Source: Desulfobacterales bacterium
GTDB taxonomy: Bacteria > Desulfobacterota > Desulfobacteria > Desulfobacterales > DAOWNP01
NCBI GenBank assembly: GCA_030149595.1
Contig: JASFBI010000077.1
Location: forward strand, 1-7,597
Reading direction: 5' to 3'
DNA length: 7,597 bases
Program-made: the position numbers and the translations under genes
Notes under the pieces: generated by a model
Told to the model about the DNA's origin: nothing
The model's database searches: none
What the model saw: the letters and a program-made list of their open reading frames with translations, nothing else
Shown here: piece after piece, positions 1-6,733 of the stretch
How positions within the stretch are numbered: the stretch's first letter is position 1
Layout of the letters: each line of letters begins with the position of its first letter

Positions 1-1
1 T

Positions 2-2008
2 AAGTTTCCAAGGGTGGTAAGAGATCTTGCCATAAGTCTTAACAAAGAAATCAACCTTGATATTAATGGAAAAGAGGTGGAGCTTGATAAAACAATTATA
101 GAGTCCATAAATGATCCATTAACCCACCTCGTTAGAAATTCAGTTGATCATGGAATAGAAGCACCAAATATAAGAAAACAGGCAGGAAAAGACCCTGTAG
201 GAAATATAACCCTAAAAGCTTATCATGAAGCGGGCCAGGTAAATATTGAAATTGCTGATGACGGTAAAGGATTGGATGGAAATACAATAGTGGAATCAGC
301 AGTTAAAAAAGGTTTAGCAACAAAAAAAGAAGCAAGCACCATGTCTGAAAAAGAAAAAATTTCTCTTATTTTTTTACCAGGATTTTCAACAGCAGAAAAA
401 GTAACAGATGTTTCCGGACGCGGAGTTGGCATGGATGTAGTAAAAACTAACTTAGACAAGCTTGGAGGAATTGTAGAGCTTGAGTCAGAAAAGGGCAAAG
501 GTACTGTTGTTCATATAAAACTCCCTTTAACTTTAGCTATTTTACCGAGTCAGATCATCTCATCAGGCACAGAAAAATATGCAATTCCCCAGGTAAACTT
601 AAATGAACTCTTAAGAGTTCCTCCTGATCAAATTAAAACACGCATAGAAAAAGTAGGAGATGCAGATGTAGTAAGATTAAGAGGCCAACTGCTTCCCCTT
701 TTAAACCTAAAAAAGCTCCTTAACATTGAATCAACCTATATTGACCCCTCAGATGGCAAAAAATATTCTGATAGAAGAGATAATATAGCGGACCGTAGAT
801 CTAAAACAAGTCCTCTATTTGAAAATGAAACAGAATTTGCAAATGATTCAAAAAACGAGATCTTATTTGAAAGATCTGAAACAGAGAGAAGAACTAACAT
901 GAACAGTGCAATAAATATTGCTGTAGTTTCTACAGGTGCCTGTAAATACGGGTTAATAGTAGATAAATTAAGAGATTCAGAAGAGATTGTTATAAAACCT
1001 TTAGGCAGGCATCTTACAACCTGCAATGCGTATGCAGGAGCAACTATCATGGGAGATGGAAATATTGCCTTGATTTTGGATATTTTAGGACTTTCCCATA
1101 TTGCTAACCTTACATCCCTTGAAGGAACTGACAGAGTTGCAAAATCATTACAAGAAGAATCTTTAATAAAAAAAGCAAAAGAGGAGTATATTTCTTTTCT
1201 TTTGTTTAAAAATGGCGATGCTGAACAGTTTTGCGTAGCATTATCATTGGTGGAACGCATAGAAAAAATAAAATTTACGGATATAGAAATAGTGGGAGGG
1301 AAAAAAATTGTTCAATACAGAGGAGGAACTCTGCCTCTTTTTTCTTTAGATGAAGTTGCAAAGGTTCAGCCTTTTCCCACAGATAAAAAACATATTGACA
1401 TCATAATTTTTTCTGTTTCAGGCAAAGAGGTAGGTCTTATGGCAAATCCACCCATTGATGCTGTTGAAACAAATGCTAAAGTTGACACACATTCTATTAA
1501 ACAGCCTGGCATAATAGGAAGCTGTATTATAGAAAATACCACCACACTTATGGTGGATATTTTTGAAATAATTAAAATATTAAACCCTGAATGGGAAGAA
1601 AAAAATAGCACTTATCAAATTGAGAAAAATAAACCAGGTATACTGTTTGCTGAAGATTCGGATTTTTTCAGAAATCAGGTTAAAGGTTTTTTGGAAGATG
1701 ATGGATATAATGTTTTTGAAGCACAGGATGGCAGTATTGCCTGGGATATTTTAGAAGATAACCATGAAAAAATTGATATAATTGTAACAGATCTGGAAAT
1801 GCCGGTAATGGACGGATTTGAACTCACAAAAAAAATCAAAACAGACAGCCGGTTTTCCCATTATACTGTTATTGCCTTGACATCTCTTGCAGCAGATAAA
1901 GATGTTGCCAAAGGCAGAAAGGTCGGGATAGATGATTACCAGATAAAGCTTGATCGGGAAAAACTTCTTGTGAGCATTCAGGCTTATCTTAGTAAAATAA
2001 ATGTATGA
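2..2008 (+). CDS. cheA: CheA-type hybrid histidine kinase, 3' part (ATPase, two CheW-like domains, receiver)
   Basis: The gene enters from the left edge: the frame is open from base 2 and already reads KFPRVVRDLA, a conserved CheA stretch, so the true start, the phosphorylated Hpt (P1) domain and most of the dimerisation domain lie outside. Residues are counted from the GTG at 14. The HATPase domain shows the N box HLVRNSVDHGIE (38-49), DDGKGLD (82-88) and GRGVGMD (135-141). A CheW-like P5 domain follows (about 170-365), interrupted by a hydrophilic Arg-rich insert (about 241-298). A second CheW-like domain spans about 391-525. A C-terminal receiver (541-662) has acidic E547/D548, phosphoacceptor D593 in VTDLEMP and K645 in IKLDR. 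Role by family: receptor-controlled kinase of a cytoplasmic chemosensory array that phosphorylates CheB and other receivers. The tail receiver may act as a phosphate sink or internal regulator (inference). cheW starts 27 bp downstream. Confidence 0.97.
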   Translation, partial: KFPRVVRDLAISLNKEINLDINGKEVELDKTIIESINDPLTHLVRNSVDHGIEAPNIRKQAGKDPVGNITLKAYHEAGQVNIEIADDGKGLDGNTIVESAVKKGLATKKEASTMSEKEKISLIFLPGFSTAEKVTDVSGRGVGMDVVKTNLDKLGGIVELESEKGKGTVVHIKLPLTLAILPSQIISSGTEKYAIPQVNLNELLRVPPDQIKTRIEKVGDADVVRLRGQLLPLLNLKKLLNIESTYIDPSDGKKYSDRRDNIADRRSKTSPLFENETEFANDSKNEILFERSETERRTNMNSAINIAVVSTGACKYGLIVDKLRDSEEIVIKPLGRHLTTCNAYAGATIMGDGNIALILDILGLSHIANLTSLEGTDRVAKSLQEESLIKKAKEEYISFLLFKNGDAEQFCVALSLVERIEKIKFTDIEIVGGKKIVQYRGGTLPLFSLDEVAKVQPFPTDKKHIDIIIFSVSGKEVGLMANPPIDAVETNAKVDTHSIKQPGIIGSCIIENTTTLMVDIFEIIKILNPEWEEKNSTYQIEKNKPGILFAEDSDFFRNQVKGFLEDDGYNVFEAQDGSIAWDILEDNHEKIDIIVTDLEMPVMDGFELTKKIKTDSRFSHYTVIALTSLAADKDVAKGRKVGIDDYQIKLDREKLLVSIQAYLSKINV

Positions 2009-2035
2009 TTTTAAAAAAAATATAAGAGGGATTTC

Positions 2036-2485
2036 ATGTTAGAAAATACAGCAGATAAAATTTCCGGCAAACTTGTAAAACTCGCTACATTCTATATAGG
2101 AAGGGCTCTCTGCGGAATTAATATTCTACACATACAGGAAATTAACAAACTTACAAACGCCACAAATGTTCCTCAATCACCTGATTACGTTAAAGGTGTT
2201 TTAAACCTGCGGGGTCAAATAATTACTGTAATTGATCTTGGCAGGAAAATAGCTCTTAAATCCCTTTCAGAAAAAAAAGAGAACCGAAACATAATTGTTC
2301 AGTTTCAGGAAGAACATATAGGTCTGCTTGTTGATAAAATAGGCGATGTTTTTGAAATAGAAGCTGATAAAATAGAGCCTGCCCCTTCAAATATCGGAAA
2401 TATTCAGGAAGTTTTTTTTGAAGGTGTAGTTAAAAAAGATAGCAGTCTCATCGGAATATTAAATATAAAAGAAATCCTCTCTTAA
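2036..2485 (+). CDS. cheW: CheW chemotaxis coupling protein
   Basis: This 149-residue protein consists of one CheW domain, the usual length for the family. The most diagnostic stretch is VKGVLNLRGQIITVIDL (about residues 52-68), followed by the typical GLLVDKIGDVFEI segment (about 94-106). CheW is a small cytoplasmic adaptor that joins methyl-accepting receptors to the P5 domain of CheA in the array. The ATG is preceded by AAGAGGG with a 5-base spacer (ATTTC), a good ribosome binding site. It lies 27 bp after cheA and 41 bp before cheB, so it is probably co-transcribed with both. Nothing is missing or unusual in the domain. Confidence 0.96.
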   Translation: MLENTADKISGKLVKLATFYIGRALCGINILHIQEINKLTNATNVPQSPDYVKGVLNLRGQIITVIDLGRKIALKSLSEKKENRNIIVQFQEEHIGLLVDKIGDVFEIEADKIEPAPSNIGNIQEVFFEGVVKKDSSLIGILNIKEILS

Positions 2486-2526
2486 TATCTTTTTTATACT
2501 TTTATAAAAATTTAACAAAGAACAAT

Positions 2527-3651
2527 ATGAATAATTCAGAATTATTAAGAATATTGGTTGTAGACGATACAATTGTTTACAGAAAAATCATAAGTGATGT
2601 TATCTCTCAAATACCGAATGTTGAAGTTATTGGAACTGCAAATAACGGAAAAATTGCTCTTTCTAAAATAGCTTCGCTAAAACCTGATTTAATAACCCTT
2701 GACATTGAAATGCCTGAAATGAACGGAATACAGGTTTTAAATGAAATAAACAGTCAAAATCTTGATGTAGGTGCAATTATGTTAAGCACTGTAACCCATG
2801 AAGGTGGAGAGATGACGATAAAAGCTCTGGAACTGGGAGCATTTGATTTTATTCCAAAGCCTGATAAAGGAACAATGGTTGAAAACACCAAACTTGTTGC
2901 AAATACCCTTACGCCTATGCTTAAAGCATTTACAAGGCAAAGAAATGTAATAAAAAAACTCAAAAATATATCTGGAAACAGAGAGCAGCACAACATTAAA
3001 AATATTGCTTCAGACAAAAAGGCAACTAAAAAACATGTAAATATTTCCAGGAAAAAATCAGGAAAATCAGAAATAATTGCTATTGGAATCTCAACAGGCG
3101 GGCCAAATGCTCTTGCTGAAGTTATTCCAAATATTCCTGCTGATATAGGAGTACCAATACTAATAGTTCAGCACATGCCTCCTCTTTTTACTAATTCTTT
3201 AGCAAAAAGTCTTGATTTAAAATCTAAAGTAACTGTAAAAGAAGCTTCTGATGGAGAAACAATACTTCCTAACTCAGCTTATATAGCACCAGGCGGTAAA
3301 CAAATGAAAATAGTTGCCGGTGTAGATGGTTTAAACAGAATCATTAGAATAACAAACGACCCACCTGAAAACAGTTGCAAACCTTCTGTTGATTACCTTT
3401 TTAGATCCATAGCCCACCATTATATTGGAAGATCAACAGGCGTTATTATGACAGGCATGGGTTCAGACGGAACAGCAGGATTGCAGCTTATGAAAAAAAA
3501 TGGAGCATATGTCATTGCACAGGACAAAGCAACCTGTGTTGTTTTTGGAATGCCAAAGGAACCAGTTGAATTAAACATAGTAGACTCAATAATACCTCTT
3601 TATAATATTGCAAATGAAATAACAAATACTGTAAAAGGTTTTAAAATTTAA
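2527..3651 (+). CDS. cheB: CheB protein-glutamate methylesterase/glutaminase with receiver domain
   Basis: This 374-residue protein has the standard CheB layout. An N-terminal receiver (about 7-130) carries D13/D14, phosphoacceptor D59 in LDIEMPEMNG, and K111 in IPKP. A lysine-rich linker follows (about 135-180). The C-terminal methylesterase domain (about 182-370) has the catalytic triad: Ser189 in GISTGGP, His216 in QHMPP, and Asp314 in MGSDG. CheB removes methyl groups from, and deamidates, receptor glutamate/glutamine residues. Phosphorylation of the receiver by CheA relieves inhibition of the esterase domain, which gives adaptation. All key residues are present, so it should be active. 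The ribosome binding site is weak (AAAG about 6 bases before the ATG), and an A/T-only 8-bp dyad lies just upstream (2491-2510). The stop is 3 bp from the cheR start, which suggests translational coupling. Confidence 0.97.
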   Translation: MNNSELLRILVVDDTIVYRKIISDVISQIPNVEVIGTANNGKIALSKIASLKPDLITLDIEMPEMNGIQVLNEINSQNLDVGAIMLSTVTHEGGEMTIKALELGAFDFIPKPDKGTMVENTKLVANTLTPMLKAFTRQRNVIKKLKNISGNREQHNIKNIASDKKATKKHVNISRKKSGKSEIIAIGISTGGPNALAEVIPNIPADIGVPILIVQHMPPLFTNSLAKSLDLKSKVTVKEASDGETILPNSAYIAPGGKQMKIVAGVDGLNRIIRITNDPPENSCKPSVDYLFRSIAHHYIGRSTGVIMTGMGSDGTAGLQLMKKNGAYVIAQDKATCVVFGMPKEPVELNIVDSIIPLYNIANEITNTVKGFKI

Positions 3652-3654
3652 ATA

Positions 3655-4500
3655 ATGATTAAAATAACTCCTTCAGAATTCGATATTTTTACAAAATATA
3701 TTTTAAAAATCTCTGGGATTTTTTTGGCAAAAGGGAAAGAGTATCTTATTGAGACAAGAATAGGTCCTCTTTTAAAAAACTTTTCCTGTAACTCTTTTGC
3801 TGAACTTTATAAAAAAGCATCTTCAGATCCAAAAAAAATTATTGAAAAAAAAATTATTGATGCTATTTCAACCAATGAGACTTATTTTTTCAGGGATTCT
3901 ACTCCCTTTGAACTTCTTCAACACAAAATCATCCCTGATCTGATTGATAAAAAAAAATCACAATCAAAGAACAGTTCTTCCACTACAATACGTATCTGGA
4001 GTGCAGCCTGTTCCACGGGCCAGGAAATTTACAGTATAGCAATTATACTTGAAGAACTTAACCTTAATCTCCCAAAATATAATATACAGCTTTTAGGAAC
4101 AGATATATCAAATACAGTGATAGCCCAGGCAAGCTATGGTAAATACAATAAATTTGAAGTAGGCAGAGGGCTTCCTGCGCCTAAAAGAGAAAGGTTTTTT
4201 ACTTTTTCAGATAACAATACATGGCGTATTAAAGATAAGCTTCGTGCAAAGGTAAGCTTTAAAAAAATGAATCTTATTATAGATTCTTTTGCCTCTCTTG
4301 GTAAATTCGATATAATTTTTTGCAGAAATGTTGCTATCTATTTTACAGCACAGGACAGAAAAACACTTTTTAATAAACTTTGTAAATCAATGACTTCTGA
4401 TGGATATTTTTTAATCGGATCAACAGAATCAATAGCAGCTGATGCGCCATTTTTTAAACCAAAAAGATATTTAAGATCTGTTTATTATGAACTTGAATAG
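3655..4500 (+). CDS. cheR: CheR chemoreceptor glutamate O-methyltransferase
   Basis: This 281-residue protein matches CheR in length and order. It has an N-terminal helical domain (about 1-70), then TNETYFFRD (73-81), where the active-site region begins. The Rossmann-like SAM-binding core includes WSAACSTGQEIYSIAI (115-130), GTDIS (148-152) for the ribose-binding acid, FCRNVAIYF (222-230) and LIGSTES (253-259). The enzyme transfers methyl groups from S-adenosylmethionine to receptor glutamates, opposing CheB. The SAM motif reads GQEIYS where many CheR proteins have GQEPYS, a mild variation. No C-terminal pentapeptide-binding extension or TPR region is present. The start is only 3 bp after the cheB stop without its own strong ribosome binding site, so translation is probably coupled. 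It appears to be the last gene of the tight cheAWBR block; 181 bp separate it from the next gene. Confidence 0.96.
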   Translation: MIKITPSEFDIFTKYILKISGIFLAKGKEYLIETRIGPLLKNFSCNSFAELYKKASSDPKKIIEKKIIDAISTNETYFFRDSTPFELLQHKIIPDLIDKKKSQSKNSSSTTIRIWSAACSTGQEIYSIAIILEELNLNLPKYNIQLLGTDISNTVIAQASYGKYNKFEVGRGLPAPKRERFFTFSDNNTWRIKDKLRAKVSFKKMNLIIDSFASLGKFDIIFCRNVAIYFTAQDRKTLFNKLCKSMTSDGYFLIGSTESIAADAPFFKPKRYLRSVYYELE

Positions 4501-4568
4501 CGACCATAATACCGGCCTGGATTTCCCCACCAAATCATAAAAGAGACATATCAACTTTATGTTTTTTC

Positions 4569-4617
4569 ATATAACATACATGGCAGATTTATCTGCCACA
4601 ACGAAAATTAAAACTCT
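4569..4617 (+). repeat. 49-bp dispersed repeat, copy 1, with perfect hairpin, in the leader of the HEAT-REC gene
   Basis: This block recurs at 7549-7597 in the same orientation with 47 of 49 bases identical. Its core is the perfect dyad TGGCAGAT-TT-ATCTGCCA (4581-4598), followed by an identical 12-base stretch CACAACGAAAAT. Downstream, AAACTC (4611-4616) can pair with GAGTTT (4640-4645), enclosing a 23-base loop, so the repeat may be the 5' part of a longer RNA structure ending about 35 bases before the ATG at 4682. A weaker shared block lies upstream (CATAA and CTGGATTT at about 4504-4525, matching about 7505-7526). It may be a leader RNA element, an operator or an inactive dispersed repeat. 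No coding potential is seen in 4501-4681, and no T-rich terminator follows cheR. Confidence 0.8.
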
Positions 4618-4681
4618 CATGATTACAGCCCATTGGACGGAGTTTCATATAAAAATTTAAACAAAACCAGGGAGCATTTAA

Positions 4682-6349
4682 ATGGCAAAAATTAATAAAG
4701 ATGAATTTATCTCTGAAATAAAATTTTGCATTCAAAATAAAGATCTGATTAAAGCCAAGGCTCTTTTACAATTTTTTCCTAAAATACCCTCTGAAATTCA
4801 AAAAAGAACTCTATTTGAATTGAGTAAATCCGAAGATAATTTTACTTTTCCTCTTATGGATTATCTATATGGACTTAATATTGAGCATGAAAAGGTTAGA
4901 AAAAAGCTCTATGATCTTCTGCTTGAACTCTCTTATAATAATGAAAAAGCAATTATAAAACAGCTTTCAAACGCAGACAGCAAAGAACAAAAATGTCTTT
5001 ATATAAACATTGCAAAGGATTTAAAACTTAAAAGTACAATACCTCAAATCATGCAAGTCATGCAGAAAACAGATGATGCAGAAACAATAATAACTATAAT
5101 AGATGCAATGGGTAACATAGGGTCTCAAATTGCAGTCCCTGCATTAACTCGGTTTTTAACCTCTGACCAGGATGCTTTAAAAACTTCGAGTATTAAAGCA
5201 TTGTCTGAAATAGGAACACCTGCAGCCATAAATAATCTCTCTGATGCTGCTGAAAAAGATTCAAGTTGTGCAGGAGAAATTATTCATTATCTGTCAAATA
5301 TTCAAAACACACAATCACTTGAAAAAATAATAAATTTCCTTGCATCCAAACATACAACAATACGAAATTTTGCTATAAAAAGCCTCACTTCTCTTGGACC
5401 AAAGGCTGTACCACTTCTCACTGAAAGTTTAAAATCTGTAACAACCAATGATTATTTAATACATACATTGACTGTTTTGGGAAATATAGGTGATAAAACA
5501 GCAATACCTGCAATACAAAAACTTCTGTACAGCAAACCGGAAAACTCCAATGTAAGATTTGGTGCCTATGAAGCTCTTGGAAAACTTCCTTCAAACAAAT
5601 CAGCCATAAGTCTTGCCATGGGTCTTGAAGATCCTGATGAACAAGTACGTATGTCAGCAGCAAAAGCTATTAATAACAATCCTTCAAATGTTTTAATAGC
5701 TGGCATAAAGAACATGGTAAATTCTGATGAAAAACAGTCAGCGGAGTTAATTTCAGTAATTATTGATTCAGAGTCTGATCAAATTTTCTCATCCCTTATT
5801 AACTGGGAAGGATTTACAGAAAAAGCAGTAGATTATCTTACTAAAAAAGCAAATCCAGAAGTCCGTAAGCATTTTACAGATCTTCTTAATAAAGAGGGCA
5901 ATAACAAAATAGAGGAGAAAATACTATCTCAAGTTGGAAAAAAAGTGAAGACATTTACTATTTTTGCTGTTGACGATTCTGCCATGATGCTGAAACTATA
6001 TCAAAAAAAGCTGCACACATTAGGATTCACTCCTGTTGTTTATCAAAACCCTCTAACAGCGCTTGATATTATCCTAAAAGATAAACCGGATCTTGTAATT
6101 ACTGATTTAAACATGCCGGAAATAGACGGACTTGAACTTACCAAAAGAGTCAGGGCAAAATTTAATTCAGAACAGCTTCCTATTATTATGATAACCACTC
6201 AAAGCGATTTTGTAGGTGAATCCAGCCATGAAAAATCAAGAGTTAAAAGCTCTCAAATGACAAAAACAGGTGTTAATATTATTTTAAATAAACCATTTAA
6301 AGATATTGAGTTAAAAAACAGTATAAATGAACTTTTAAAATATAAATAG
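4682..6349 (+). CDS. HEAT-repeat protein with C-terminal response-regulator receiver domain
   Basis: This 555-residue cytoplasmic protein has no signal peptide or membrane segment. Residues about 70-400 are an alpha-solenoid of HEAT/PBS-lyase-type repeats; clear units are IPQIMQVMQ...AVPALTRFL (120-160), IKALSEIGTPAAINNL (171-186) and AIPAIQKLL...VRFGAYEALGKL (274-302). A receiver domain follows (about 424-555) with D431/D432, phosphoacceptor D475 in ITDLNMPEIDG, T505, and K537 in NKPF, so it should be phosphorylatable. The stretch between T505 and K537 is about ten residues longer than in CheY, an insertion in the beta4-alpha4-beta5 region. There is no output enzyme or DNA-binding domain, so the solenoid is probably the protein-binding output (inference). 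The ATG has GGGAG with a 7-base spacer. Lying after cheAWBR, it is a likely phosphorylation target of CheA, but its own leader with a dispersed repeat hints at separate regulation. Confidence 0.93.
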   Translation: MAKINKDEFISEIKFCIQNKDLIKAKALLQFFPKIPSEIQKRTLFELSKSEDNFTFPLMDYLYGLNIEHEKVRKKLYDLLLELSYNNEKAIIKQLSNADSKEQKCLYINIAKDLKLKSTIPQIMQVMQKTDDAETIITIIDAMGNIGSQIAVPALTRFLTSDQDALKTSSIKALSEIGTPAAINNLSDAAEKDSSCAGEIIHYLSNIQNTQSLEKIINFLASKHTTIRNFAIKSLTSLGPKAVPLLTESLKSVTTNDYLIHTLTVLGNIGDKTAIPAIQKLLYSKPENSNVRFGAYEALGKLPSNKSAISLAMGLEDPDEQVRMSAAKAINNNPSNVLIAGIKNMVNSDEKQSAELISVIIDSESDQIFSSLINWEGFTEKAVDYLTKKANPEVRKHFTDLLNKEGNNKIEEKILSQVGKKVKTFTIFAVDDSAMMLKLYQKKLHTLGFTPVVYQNPLTALDIILKDKPDLVITDLNMPEIDGLELTKRVRAKFNSEQLPIIMITTQSDFVGESSHEKSRVKSSQMTKTGVNIILNKPFKDIELKNSINELLKYK

Positions 6350-6481
6350 TTAAAGTTAACAGCCTGTCAGGTTATTGAACAGCAAATTATACAGTACAGC
6401 AAGCAGTATGTTTCAAAAAAATGGTTACGCCAAAAAAGAAAAAGGGACTTTATAAAACAGATAGAGGCCAATTTTGAATAA
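6350..6481 (+). other. Non-coding stretch with an open frame continuing past the HEAT-REC stop codon
   Basis: After the TAG at 6347-6349 the same frame stays open for 43 more codons to a TAA at 6479-6481. It reads QVIEQQIIQYSKQYVSKKW (from 6368) and goes on in a basic, Gln-rich, protein-like composition. It has no ATG or GTG and no ribosome binding site, so it cannot be an independent gene as it stands. The receiver domain already ends naturally at ELLKYK. It may be chance, or the decayed C-terminus of a lost gene. No gene is called here. Confidence 0.25.
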
Positions 6482-6506
6482 TAGCAATTTTCAAAATTGG
6501 TCTCTA
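6462..6506. repeat. Inverted repeat, 17-bp stem and 11-base loop
   Basis: The left arm TAGAGGCCAATTTTGAA (6462-6478) pairs with TTCAAAATTGGTCTCTA (6490-6506), with only one G-T wobble. No T-run follows on the + strand; on the - strand the base of the stem is followed by CTGTTTTATA. It lies between the convergent HEAT-REC and araC genes. It could be a weak terminator for the - strand transcript, an mRNA 3'-end stabiliser, or a small palindromic repeat unit. Confidence 0.75.
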
Positions 6507-6572
6507 ATAAAATAAATATGTTAGAATAGATAAATTCATTAAAATAGGAGTTGTTCAAATGTTTCCTCTATT

Positions 6573-6717
6573 TAGTGCGTGAACGAAAAGTTGAAATTTT
6601 TTTCAAGTACAAGGCAGGTGCAAATTTTAACCGAAGGAATACATTGAGTATTTTGAGGATTAAAATTTAAGCTCAACGCCGTAATTGGAAAAAATGGCGG
6701 TTTTCGTTCGGGCACTA
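6573..6717. mobile_element. MITE-like palindromic element, 145 bp, no coding capacity
   Basis: The ends are terminal inverted repeats: TAGTGCGTGAACGAAAA (6573-6589) against the reverse complement of 6701-6717, TAGTGCCCGAACGAAAA, matching at 15 of 17 positions. Inside lie a further perfect inverted repeat AAATTTTAA/TTAAAATTT (6622-6630 and 6660-6668) and a central AATAC/GTATT stem (6638-6642 and 6648-6652), so most of the element folds as one long imperfect hairpin. TA occurs at both outer ends, and ATTT flanks both sides if the boundary is set one base inward (6570-6573 and 6717-6720); either could be a target duplication. There is no transposase; mobilisation in trans would be needed. TA ends suggest an IS630/Tc1-mariner-like source (inference). 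It sits 16 bp from the araC stop codon and may also act as a bidirectional terminator. Confidence 0.75.
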
Positions 6718-6733
6718 TTTAAATAATTAAATA

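Noticed and set aside
736..1260. 174-codon frame on the - strand inside cheA
   Set aside because: It is antisense to a well-conserved kinase coding region and has no family features; it is a shadow of the real gene.
2491..2510. 8-bp dyad TTTTTATA/TATAAAAA between cheW and cheB as a terminator
   Set aside because: The stem is only A/T pairs with a 4-base loop and is too weak to terminate; the genes look co-transcribed.
4581..4598. TGGCAG...CTGCC resembles a sigma-54 -24/-12 promoter
   Set aside because: The GG and GC elements are 11 bases apart instead of the strict 10, and the whole is better explained as a perfect hairpin.
4569..4617. CRISPR repeat
   Set aside because: Only two copies 3 kb apart, with no regular spacers between them.
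6421..6478. Short + strand frame MVTPKKKKGLYKTDRGQF, faintly like an integrase N-terminus
   Set aside because: It stops after 18 codons, has no ribosome binding site, and the similarity is too short to mean anything.
6367..6558. 63-codon reading frame on the - strand starting at TTG, with GAGG upstream
   Set aside because: The product is a Phe/Tyr/Cys/Ile-rich string typical of AT-rich noise, has no recognisable family, and overlaps the 17-bp-stem hairpin.
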